A DNA stretch of 64,000 nucleotides from Aquimarina megaterium XH134 (GTDB lineage Bacteria > Bacteroidota > Bacteroidia > Flavobacteriales > Flavobacteriaceae), in NCBI RefSeq assembly GCF_000520975.1, contig NZ_JACB01000054.1, positions 1-64,000 of the forward strand. Direction: 5' to 3'. This document shows, piece after piece, positions 43,250 to 51,122 of the stretch (positions within the stretch are counted from its first letter, which is position 1; every line of letters starts with the position of its first letter). Below the pieces are notes generated by a model. That model ran no database searches. It had not been told where the DNA came from and saw nothing but the letters and a program-made list of their open reading frames with translations. The position numbers and the translations under genes are program-made.

Positions 43250-43912
43250 ATGAAATTTATAAAACTAATATTGGTATTTGTTTTGATTTTCACTTTAGGG
43301 AATCAGGTGATAATTGCTCAGGGAAAATCTCAAGAAGCAAAAGAAAAAATAGCTAAGAAAAAAGAAAAAACTCAGGAAAAGGCAGAAAAAAAAGCAGAGA
43401 AAGCCCAAAAGAAGGCAGAGAAAGCTAGAGAGAAAGCCGAAGAAAAAGTTGAAAAACTAGAAGAGAAAGCAGAAGAAGCTAAGGATAAAGCTATTGAAAA
43501 GGCTGAAAAAGCAGAAGAAAAAGCCGAAAAAGCTTTAGAAAAAGCTGAAAAGAAAATAAAAGGGAAAGCATATGGAAAAAATAAAGAAGGATTAACAGGT
43601 AAAGAGTTTGGAATGGCCAGAGCCGAAGAGGCTAAAGACATGGTAAAAGAACGTAGCGAAGTATTAAAAAAGAATGAAGAAAGAATTACCAGAGGTAAAG
43701 CAAAAATCGAAGCTGCAAAAGAGCGTCTAGCAAAAGCAAAGGAAAAAGAAGGAGAAGAAGCTTTAACTCCAGAAGAAATTGCAGAAAAAGAAACTAAAAT
43801 CACTAAAGCTGAAGAAAAGCTAAAAGCCTTAGAGAAATCAATAAAAAATGGAAAAGAAAAGATGAAAGAAGGAAAAGAAAAATTAGAGAAATTATATGCA
43901 AAGGAGCAATAA
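43250..43912 (+). CDS. Secreted Lys/Glu/Ala-rich coiled-coil protein
   Basis: A 220-residue protein with a signal peptide (ending VIIAQG). Most of the mature chain is built of Ala-Glu-Lys repeats (EKAEKKAEKAQKKAEKAREK pattern), a long single alpha-helix or coiled coil. A short break with GLTGKEFGMARAEEAKD occurs in the middle. No family known. Low-complexity sequence means homology searches will mislead. It ends with a hairpin directly before the TlpA-like gene. Confidence 0.7.
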   Translation: MKFIKLILVFVLIFTLGNQVIIAQGKSQEAKEKIAKKKEKTQEKAEKKAEKAQKKAEKAREKAEEKVEKLEEKAEEAKDKAIEKAEKAEEKAEKALEKAEKKIKGKAYGKNKEGLTGKEFGMARAEEAKDMVKERSEVLKKNEERITRGKAKIEAAKERLAKAKEKEGEEALTPEEIAEKETKITKAEEKLKALEKSIKNGKEKMKEGKEKLEKLYAKEQ

Positions 43913-43941
43913 AAACTTAATAAAATTATAAAAAGAGAATC

Positions 43942-43976
43942 GTCCGGTAAGTTTTGAGTAACTTTCCGGACTTTTT
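43942..43976 (+). terminator. Terminator-like hairpin 13 bp before the TlpA-like start
   Basis: GTCCGGTAAGTT (43942-43953) pairs with AACTTTCCGGAC (43960-43971) with one mismatch, followed by TTTTT. It closes the coiled-coil gene, but its T-tract ends only 13 bases before ATG 43990. Confidence 0.7.
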
Positions 43977-43989
43977 ATACTATCAAATA

Positions 43990-45219
43990 ATGAGAAAAAC
44001 AGCCATACTTATTCTACTTGTTACCACTATTTTTTCTTCTTGTAAGAAAGATAAACCATCTGATTTGGTTGAGTTTAAAAGTGGCCCATGGAAAGCAACA
44101 CTAGAAGTTCAGGACAATAAAAAACTTCCTTTTCTGATCGAGGTAATGGATGATCAGACCTTAAGAATTTTTAATGCCGAAGAAACAATTGATGTTGATG
44201 AAGTTATAATTAATAAAGATTCTATACTAATTAAGCTTCCTGTTTTTGAGGGGTATATTGCTGGTCGATTTATAGATTCTATGACAATTTCTGGAAGCTT
44301 TATTAAAAAAAGCCTTGATAGAGTAGTACCTTTTGCAGCAAAATATGGAGAGCAGGATCGATTTGAAATTGTTTCAAAATCGAATTATGATATTACGGGA
44401 AATTGGGAAACAGTTTTTAGTAAAGACAATGAAGAAGACAGGTATATTGCTAAAGGTACTTTTAAACAAAATGGAAATATTGTTACGGGTACATTTAGAA
44501 CAACTACAGGAGACTATCGTTATTTAGAAGGTGTTTTAAATAAAGACCAATTACAATTATCAACTTTTGACGGAGCTCATGCTTTCTTATTTACTGCACA
44601 GGTAACAGATAGCACATTAAATGGTCACTTTTATTCGGGTAATCATTGGAAAGAACCTTTTGTAGCTAAAAGAAATGAAAACTTTAAATTACCTTCTGAA
44701 GATTCATTAACTTTTCTGAAAGAAGGATATGATACATTAGAATTTAATTTTCCTGATGTTGAAGGAAATCAAATTTCGCTTAAAGATGATCGGTTTAAAG
44801 ATAAAGTGGTAATCGTACAAATTATGGGGACGTGGTGCCCAAACTGTATGGATGAAACCAAATATTATGTAGAGTATCAGAATAAGCACAAAAACAATGG
44901 AGCCGAATTTGTAGCATTAGCTTTTGAATATGCTAAGACCGAAGAAAAAGCATTTAAATCTATAAAACGACTACAACAAAAACTGAAAGTGACCTACCCA
45001 ATTCTTTTGGCGCAATATGGAACTTCAGATAAACAAAAAGCACAAGAAAAACTACCAATGCTAAACCATGTATTGTCATATCCTACAACTATTTTTATTG
45101 ATAAAAAAGGGCAGGTACGTAAAATACACACAGGATTTAATGGCCCGGCTACAGGTCAGAAATATGTAAATTTTAAAAAGGATTTTGAAGACTTTGTTAA
45201 TCAGCTGTTAAAAGAATAA
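43990..45219 (+). CDS. TlpA-like lipoprotein thioredoxin
   Basis: A 409-residue lipoprotein (signal ending IFSSC). The first 240 residues are beta-rich and unassigned. The C-terminal thioredoxin-fold domain (about 255-400) has the redox motif GTWCPNCMDE and the cis-Pro region SYPTTIFID. This is the layout of TlpA/ResA-type periplasmic thiol reductases or redox sensors in Bacteroidota. The longer TTG reading from 43954 falls inside the upstream hairpin and is rejected; ATG 43990 begins the signal peptide. Confidence 0.85.
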   Translation: MRKTAILILLVTTIFSSCKKDKPSDLVEFKSGPWKATLEVQDNKKLPFLIEVMDDQTLRIFNAEETIDVDEVIINKDSILIKLPVFEGYIAGRFIDSMTISGSFIKKSLDRVVPFAAKYGEQDRFEIVSKSNYDITGNWETVFSKDNEEDRYIAKGTFKQNGNIVTGTFRTTTGDYRYLEGVLNKDQLQLSTFDGAHAFLFTAQVTDSTLNGHFYSGNHWKEPFVAKRNENFKLPSEDSLTFLKEGYDTLEFNFPDVEGNQISLKDDRFKDKVVIVQIMGTWCPNCMDETKYYVEYQNKHKNNGAEFVALAFEYAKTEEKAFKSIKRLQQKLKVTYPILLAQYGTSDKQKAQEKLPMLNHVLSYPTTIFIDKKGQVRKIHTGFNGPATGQKYVNFKKDFEDFVNQLLKE

Positions 45220-45357
45220 CATGGTTTAACAATCAATTATGACTTTCTTTTTGAGTTTAACACTACCGTAACATTAGGATTGAGATATACCTCTTACATT
45301 GTTTAGGTTAGAAATTTAATTTCTCTAAGTGATAATAATTAATCAAAAAAAACAGTC

Positions 45358-46458
45358 ATGAAACAATTCAACTTAATTACAACTTGTATTGTGAGCGCAA
45401 TGATGTTGCTCTCAATTCAAACAAATGCGCAACTTACCACTCCAGAAGGAAGTCAACGTGCACAGGTAATGCAACGTGTAGGGGTTACTAATATTACCAT
45501 TGATTATGGGAGACCAAGTGTAAAGGAACGTGAAATCTGGGGAAAACTAGTTCCTTATGGATATAATAACCTGGGGTTTGGAACTTCTAAAGCAGCACCC
45601 TGGAGAGCAGGAGCTAACAGCAATTCGATAATAACGTTTACTCACGATGTTAAAATTGAAGGAAAAGATATTAAAGCAGGTACTTACGGGCTTCATATTG
45701 CATTAAAAGAAGATGGTGGGGCTACAGTTATATTTTCTAACAACTCGACATCCTGGGGAAGTTATTTTTATGATGAAAAGGAAGATGCTTTACGTGTAGA
45801 TGTTAAAACCAAAGAAACTGCACATACCGAAATGTTAACTTTTTTATTTCCTAATGTTGAACCCAATAGTGCTGTAGCAGCATTGAGATGGGAGAAAAAA
45901 GAAATTCCTTTCAAGATCGAAGTTGATGTAAAAAATGTGGTCATGACAGGTATCAAAAATGATCTTCGTAATTCTGCCGGTTTTACTCAGACAAATTGGG
46001 ATAATGCTGCAAATTATGCTTTTAATGCTGGTGAGTTAGATCAGGCATTAGAGTGGGTTAATGCCTCTATATCGGGTAATTTTTTTAGTAAAGAAACTTT
46101 TGCTAACCTATCTCTTAAGTCACAGATTTTGGCTAAGCAAGGAAAAACAAGTGAAGCTATGACTTTTGTGGATAAAGCGGCTAAACTAGGAAGCACTACA
46201 CAGATTTTTAGATTAGGGACAGGGTTAATAAGCTTAGGGCAAAAAGATAAAGCACTTGTTATTTTAAAGGATAATGTGAAAAATAGCAAAGGTGCATGGC
46301 CATCTAACTATGGATTAGCAAAAGCATATTCGGCAACTGGAGATTATAAAAATGCTATAAAAGCAATAAATACATCACTAGGTAACGCTCCTGATCGATT
46401 TAAAGGAAGACTTAATGGTGATTTGGAAAAACTTAAAAAAGGTGAGGATATAAATTAG
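45358..46458 (+). CDS. DUF2911 domain-containing secreted protein
   Basis: A 366-residue exported protein with signal peptide ending TNAQ. The DUF2911 domain (about 25-190) shows ITIDYGRPSVKEREIWG, LVPYGYNNLGFGTSKAAPWR and AGTYGLHIALKEDGG, all typical. The last third is helical and TPR-like (QALEWVNASI and AMTFVDKAAKLG). The family is widespread in Bacteroidota and its function is unknown. It stands alone with a terminator downstream. Confidence 0.88.
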   Translation: MKQFNLITTCIVSAMMLLSIQTNAQLTTPEGSQRAQVMQRVGVTNITIDYGRPSVKEREIWGKLVPYGYNNLGFGTSKAAPWRAGANSNSIITFTHDVKIEGKDIKAGTYGLHIALKEDGGATVIFSNNSTSWGSYFYDEKEDALRVDVKTKETAHTEMLTFLFPNVEPNSAVAALRWEKKEIPFKIEVDVKNVVMTGIKNDLRNSAGFTQTNWDNAANYAFNAGELDQALEWVNASISGNFFSKETFANLSLKSQILAKQGKTSEAMTFVDKAAKLGSTTQIFRLGTGLISLGQKDKALVILKDNVKNSKGAWPSNYGLAKAYSATGDYKNAIKAINTSLGNAPDRFKGRLNGDLEKLKKGEDIN

Positions 46459-46483
46459 GAAACTAATCTATAACAAACAATAA

Positions 46484-46517
46484 TAAAGACCGTCTAATAA
46501 AACTTAGACGGTCTTTA
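46484..46517. terminator. Bidirectional terminator
   Basis: TAAAGACCGTCTAA (46484-46497) pairs with TTAGACGGTCTTTA (46504-46517) around TAAAAC. It lies between the DUF2911 gene and the converging membrane-protein gene. Confidence 0.85.
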
Positions 46518-46537
46518 TGTTTTTAATCTATAGATCT

Positions 46538-47614
46538 TTAATCGGTTAATTTTCGCATTATCCATTCAATGGGGCCATGTTTTGCATGTTTTTTATTAAT
46601 CATTGAAAAAATGAGACATATTACAATAAAGAACAAGGCGTATAAAAACGAAAAATTTATAGTATACTCTCCCATTCTTGCGGGATTAACAATTTCTATA
46701 CATCCCATTCCTATTATAACATGTGCGATATAAAAAGTTAAAGCAAGTTGTCCGGTGTTTTTTAATATATATATGAAAATGGTATTCTCATATTTTTTTG
46801 AAATTAGAATACAAAAAGAAATAAGAAATATGGCTATACTACTCCCAGAAACCATGTATAAAGGTAATGGAGGCATAGGATCTGTTCCAAGAATCGGGGT
46901 TAATTCTGTGATGATTTCTTGGTTTCCCATAGAAAAGAATATAATAGAAAAATAGGATAGTATCTGTACAACAATAAATACAGTAAGACTAATCCACAAT
47001 GCTTTTGTGACCACTATAGTATTACTTAATTCCATTTTACCAAACCACATTCCTATAATCATAAATGCACTCCATGGAATAACAGGATGGAAACCGTTAA
47101 AAAAAAGGTTTTTAAAAAAACCTTTTACAGTCCATAGATTTGTATATTCCATTTTAGTATAGTCCCATCCGCTATCATAATTCCATAACATCATAAGTAT
47201 AGGATATACTATAATCATTCCTACTGCTATTGATACTAGTGTTTTTGGACTACTTTTTATTAAAAATATTGCTAGCAACATATATATCGCATAAAAGTGT
47301 AAAATATCTGCTTGCCAGATTGTTGAATAGGATATACCAATTAAGAAAAGAAATAGAGCTCTTTTAAGAAGTTTATTTTTGTTTCTGTTTAACGTTTCTT
47401 TATTATTCTGATGTATTGCACTTTTTGTTAGTAATGAAATTCCTACACCTGCCAGAACCACAAAGGTTGCAGCTGCTTTTCCGTCTAATAATCCTAAAAA
47501 GGTATTCAAGAGAGGGTTGCCATGATTTCCAAAGACCATTTTAAAATTAACGATAATCATTCCGAAGATAGCTAATGCTCTTGCTACATCTATTCCGATA
47601 ATTCTTTTTTGCAT
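46538..47614 (-). CDS. DUF418/DUF1624-type multipass membrane protein
   Basis: A 358-residue inner-membrane protein with about ten helices. The start RIIGIDVARALAIFGMIIVN is the hallmark of the DUF418/DUF1624 acyltransferase-like group, with LDGKAAATFVVLAGVGISLL and the NTGQLALTFYIAHVIIG motif near the C-terminus. Members resemble heparan-alpha-glucosaminide acetyltransferases, but the substrate is unknown. The AraC regulator gene lies 69 bp upstream on the same strand. Confidence 0.8.
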   Translation of the reverse strand: MQKRIIGIDVARALAIFGMIIVNFKMVFGNHGNPLLNTFLGLLDGKAAATFVVLAGVGISLLTKSAIHQNNKETLNRNKNKLLKRALFLFLIGISYSTIWQADILHFYAIYMLLAIFLIKSSPKTLVSIAVGMIIVYPILMMLWNYDSGWDYTKMEYTNLWTVKGFFKNLFFNGFHPVIPWSAFMIIGMWFGKMELSNTIVVTKALWISLTVFIVVQILSYFSIIFFSMGNQEIITELTPILGTDPMPPLPLYMVSGSSIAIFLISFCILISKKYENTIFIYILKNTGQLALTFYIAHVIIGMGCIEIVNPARMGEYTINFSFLYALFFIVICLIFSMINKKHAKHGPIEWIMRKLTD

Positions 47615-47683
47615 AGAACTCTGTTTTTGCTAACAAATTTAGATGAGCAGTTTCGAAACGTTATTGTTCAATACAGACAATTA

Positions 47684-48553
47684 TTATTTTACAGGAATAT
47701 AAATCTCGGTAAGAAGTTCTTTTTCTGGAGTATCAGACTCATCATTAAGATAAAACTCTAAAGTTGGTTTGTCTTCAAACTCTAATTGTACTTCGGTTAT
47801 CCAGTACCCATAGATTAAATCATAGGTGTCTACAGAACTCTCGTGACTACCTTTGTGTATAAACTTAGCATATTTTTGTCGGGGTATATGTTTGGTTTTA
47901 AATAACCCTTTTAGAGGAAAATCTATTTCTTTTTCTAGAATGATACAAGCATTATATCGGCAATGTAAAGTATCGGTGATTTCGTCATCATCTAGTATTT
48001 CTCCCAATATAATTGTTTCATCTTTTAATAAACTATGTTTTGACGCATATGAGATCAGTTGTTTCCAGGTTTTCTCTATTCCATTAATATTTTCATAAGA
48101 CCCTTGATAGGTTAAATATAAAATATCAAAACCGGGGATTTCTTCGATTTCATACGTAAGAATTTGTTCTTTAGTATTTTCTAATGGAAAGATAGCTTTT
48201 TGAGTAATGTGTTGTTTGATTTTGGTTGAATTCCGAAAAGAAGAAGGAGAGCATTTAAATTGCTTTTTAAAAGCTTTACTAAAAGCAGCAATATCACTAT
48301 ATCCAATTTCATAAGCGATATCAGAGATATTCTCGGATGAAAATTTTAAGTATTCTGCAGCTTTTTCTAGTTTTATCCTTTTTATATATTGTCCAATAGT
48401 TTCGTGATGAAGCGCAAGAAATATTCTATTTATATTTCGATACGAATAAAACGATACGTCTTCTATATCTTTTTTACTGATTTCATTTTTAAATCTTTCT
48501 TCTATATAGAGAATTAGCTTTTTATAACGTTCCAGTTGTGTTGGGTTTCCCAT
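47684..48553 (-). CDS. AraC-type regulator with GyrI-like effector domain
   Basis: A 289-residue regulator. The N-terminal AraC helix-turn-helix pair is at about residues 10-110 (ISDIAYEIGYSDIAAFSKAF, with FKCSPSSFR), and a GyrI/SOUL-like ligand-binding domain follows (starting YEIEEIPGFDILYLTYQGSY). This order, HTH first, is that of Rob/SoxS-GyrI type proteins that bind drugs or small molecules. It likely controls its downstream DUF418-type neighbour or itself. Confidence 0.85.
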   Translation of the reverse strand: MGNPTQLERYKKLILYIEERFKNEISKKDIEDVSFYSYRNINRIFLALHHETIGQYIKRIKLEKAAEYLKFSSENISDIAYEIGYSDIAAFSKAFKKQFKCSPSSFRNSTKIKQHITQKAIFPLENTKEQILTYEIEEIPGFDILYLTYQGSYENINGIEKTWKQLISYASKHSLLKDETIILGEILDDDEITDTLHCRYNACIILEKEIDFPLKGLFKTKHIPRQKYAKFIHKGSHESSVDTYDLIYGYWITEVQLEFEDKPTLEFYLNDESDTPEKELLTEIYIPVK

Positions 48554-48747
48554 GTTTTATCATTTTAGAGGAAAGGTACTACGATATAGTAATTTTTGAG
48601 TTGTCTTTTTAGGACAATTAGATAGGTTATTACTACAGTAAAATAAGAATTTTAAGATCATATATAAGTCATATTTTTTTGTCTTAACAGGACAAACGAC
48701 ATACTATTCATGCTTACTAGTTTTGACTAAAATTTTAAAAGTAAGAT

Positions 48748-49143
48748 ATGAACAGCAAAATAAACATAACAATTCTAACGACAATACTATTTACTTTTTC
48801 GCTTTATAGTATCGGTGCACAAACCCTGAATAAAAATGCTCTCCTAAAGAAATGGGATTTGGATACTTATAAGATCGGAGTTAAGAAATATCCACCATCT
48901 AAAAAAGAAAGAAATGATTATATCCTTTTTAAAAAGGATATGACCTTCGTCTCCATATCTGAAGGGAAAAAGGAGAGTGGTGTTTGGATGTTAAATACTA
49001 ATGGAGGTTATATAATGATGACTGATGACAAAAGAGAAACAGTGAAAGCATACATTGCCACTTTAACACCCAAAGAGCTAGTGTTATATTTTGATATTGA
49101 GGAAATTAGAGCGGTCGAGGTTCATTATAAGTCTAATTTGTAA
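48748..49143 (+). CDS. Secreted lipocalin-like protein
   Basis: A 131-residue exported protein (signal ending SIGAQ) with the pattern of a small lipocalin-like barrel: NALLKKWDLDTYKIG at the start, a GVWMLNTNGGYIMM strand pair, then TPKELVLYFDIEE. The family in Bacteroidota is loosely called lipocalin-like; the ligand is unknown. Followed 13 bp later by another envelope protein. Confidence 0.62.
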   Translation: MNSKINITILTTILFTFSLYSIGAQTLNKNALLKKWDLDTYKIGVKKYPPSKKERNDYILFKKDMTFVSISEGKKESGVWMLNTNGGYIMMTDDKRETVKAYIATLTPKELVLYFDIEEIRAVEVHYKSNL

Positions 49144-49156
49144 AATCAGATTTATA

Positions 49157-50239
49157 ATGAAGTATATCTGGCACGTATCAATGTTTTTCCTGTCTTCTAT
49201 AGTATTATCTCAGGAAAATATAAGCTTAAAAACCATTCCTTTTCATACAGAAAATTTATCGATATCTATAGCACAGGTTATCGATATTAGAAAAGAGAAA
49301 AACTTAGGATTAGGAACTAAAGAAAATGGAGAAAAAGTCATTTTTCAATTATATCCAGATGCACCAACGGCTATTCTGGATTTTATGAAAACTTCTTTTT
49401 CGCAAACCAAAGACACAAAACCAATAGTTATAAAAGTAAAGAATTTAGAAATTCAACAATCACAAAGTAGTATAAGCAGTATAAAAACGAGGGTGTATAT
49501 TAACTTGATTTTTTATGAAAAAGAAAATGATAAACTGCAAAAACTTTTTGATGTACAGCATTATGAAGATGAAACTTTTTCTATCTCTGATAAATCAAAA
49601 ATATTCGAAACCTATGAACAGAGAATCAGAGCGGCATTAGAGTATTGTACCTTAAGCTTTATCAATACCTATAAAAAAAGAAACAAACCAGAATTCATAT
49701 CAGGAGATCTACAAACCAGTGCAGAAGATGTTTTTTATGAGAAATCAGAAATGAAGCATAAAAAACGATTAGGGAAATGGTTTGATATGGTGACATTTAG
49801 GAAAGTATACAGCAAACATAAAGAAGGGTGGAAAATGAGTTATATAGGTTTTGCCGATAGTGATAAAGACTTCATCATGCCTTTTGTAATATCCTATGAT
49901 AGATATAGTATAAAACGAAGCTCATTACTCAACAAAAATTACACATCTGTTGATGCCTTTAGCGTAGGGGGCGGTTTTGATGGGTATCTAAAAATAATAC
50001 CAGGAGTGTATGCCAATATAGGCATAGAAGTGCCTTTAGGACTTGAAATCACCAAAAAGATAGAAGGCAAAAAACAGCATAATTTCCTTATAGGAATAGG
50101 CGCTAAACAAGGAGTGAAAATTATCCCCTGGAAAGAGTATGGTATTGTCATTGGAGCAGGTGTTTTTCAACAAATACAAACTTCTAAGGTGTATACCAAA
50201 AACTTTGGGTTTGAGCTCGAATTAGGGATTAATTTTTAA
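49157..50239 (+). CDS. Exported envelope protein, probable beta-barrel C-terminus
   Basis: A 361-residue protein with signal peptide (ending IVLSQ). The first 200 residues are a mixed alpha/beta soluble region; the last 140 look like outer-membrane strands (GGGFDGYLKIIPGVYANIGI, YGIVIGAGVFQQIQ, and a terminal FELELGINF with C-terminal Phe). I do not recognise the family. ATG 49157 is preferred to the upstream in-frame codon inside the previous gene. It forms an operon-like run with its neighbours. Confidence 0.65.
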   Translation: MKYIWHVSMFFLSSIVLSQENISLKTIPFHTENLSISIAQVIDIRKEKNLGLGTKENGEKVIFQLYPDAPTAILDFMKTSFSQTKDTKPIVIKVKNLEIQQSQSSISSIKTRVYINLIFYEKENDKLQKLFDVQHYEDETFSISDKSKIFETYEQRIRAALEYCTLSFINTYKKRNKPEFISGDLQTSAEDVFYEKSEMKHKKRLGKWFDMVTFRKVYSKHKEGWKMSYIGFADSDKDFIMPFVISYDRYSIKRSSLLNKNYTSVDAFSVGGGFDGYLKIIPGVYANIGIEVPLGLEITKKIEGKKQHNFLIGIGAKQGVKIIPWKEYGIVIGAGVFQQIQTSKVYTKNFGFELELGINF

Positions 50240-50294
50240 TCTGAAAATCGCTTTCAGAACAATAATGTATTCAATTAAAAACAAATAAATCAAA

Positions 50295-50852
50295 ATGAAG
50301 AAAACAATTAAATTAATGTTATGTGCAGTGTTATTAGGGGTAATGACTATAAATGCACAGGAAAAACAAAAAGGAATAGAGTTTGGGATTAAAGCAGGGG
50401 CTAACCTAACCGAGTTTAGAAATACATCTTCTAAATTTAAAATAGGGATAATGGGAGGAGTCTTTTCTCAATATAGACTATCCGAAAAATTAGCAATTCG
50501 GTCCGAAATACTGTATTCTGCTCAAGGAGCTAAATCAAAAAATAGTTCCGGAAAAATAAAATTAAACTATATCAATGTATTACCGGCAATAATAAAATTC
50601 TATCCTATTAATAAGTTAAGCCTCGAGGCAGGACCTCAAGTAGGATATTTATTAGGAGGCAAAGGAACTGGTTTTGTTAAAAGTAACTTTAAGAAAATCG
50701 ATTACGGAGTAGCTTTGGGTATAGGATATTCGTTAACTGATAATTTAGAAATCGGAATTAGATATAACCTTGGATTTGCAGATATTACTAAAGAAAATAG
50801 TACATCGCTTAAAAACTCGGTGTTTCAAGCTGGTTTATCTTTTAAATTGTAA
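50295..50852 (+). CDS. Outer-membrane beta-barrel protein (porin/PorT-like family)
   Basis: A 185-residue eight-strand barrel. Signal ending TINAQ; first strand FGIKAGANLTEFRN; then RLSEKLAIRSEILYSAQGAK, and ending in VFQAGLSFKL. It has the GxKAGxN start common in the OMP-b-brl_2/PorT-like family. Probably an outer-membrane structural or transport protein. Last gene of the three-gene run, followed by a terminator. Confidence 0.85.
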   Translation: MKKTIKLMLCAVLLGVMTINAQEKQKGIEFGIKAGANLTEFRNTSSKFKIGIMGGVFSQYRLSEKLAIRSEILYSAQGAKSKNSSGKIKLNYINVLPAIIKFYPINKLSLEAGPQVGYLLGGKGTGFVKSNFKKIDYGVALGIGYSLTDNLEIGIRYNLGFADITKENSTSLKNSVFQAGLSFKL

Positions 50853-50971
50853 TATGTATAATGATTGTATTGATTAAATTAATTGTAGTATATGTTATAG
50901 CATGTATTGTACAAAGGCTTTAAAAGTAGAAAAGGCATGAATTAAGATGTCAAAAAGTTATAGGATATAAT

Positions 50972-51002
50972 AAAAGGTTTAGTGTAATTCTAAACCTTTT
51001 TT
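50972..51002 (+). terminator. Terminator after the barrel gene
   Basis: AAAAGGTTTAG (50972-50982) pairs with CTAAACCTTTT (50990-51000) and is followed by TT, about 120 bp after the stop. Confidence 0.75.
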
Positions 51003-51095
51003 GTTGAAATGAAAATCGAATTGTTAATATTATATGACTATGATAGAAAGAAGTTTTATTATACAATGATCTTATGTTAAATTACGGTATTAACG

Positions 51096-51103
51096 TATCT
51101 TTG
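51096..51103 (+). promoter_or_regulatory. -7 promoter box of pta
   Basis: TATCTTTG, exact TAnnTTTG, 20 bp before ATG 51123. No clear TTTG at -33. Confidence 0.5.
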
Positions 51104-51122
51104 CACTACCAAATTCTTAAAC

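Noticed and set aside
43372..43560. Repeated GAA/AAA/GCA-rich DNA that resembles a short tandem repeat array
   Set aside because: It is the codon-level effect of the Ala-Glu-Lys helix; units are not of fixed length, so it is not CRISPR or a minisatellite.
43372..43803. A 143-codon minus-strand frame rich in Ser, Phe and Ala
   Set aside because: Antisense of Lys/Glu/Ala repeats always gives Phe/Ser/Ala-rich frames; no independent support.
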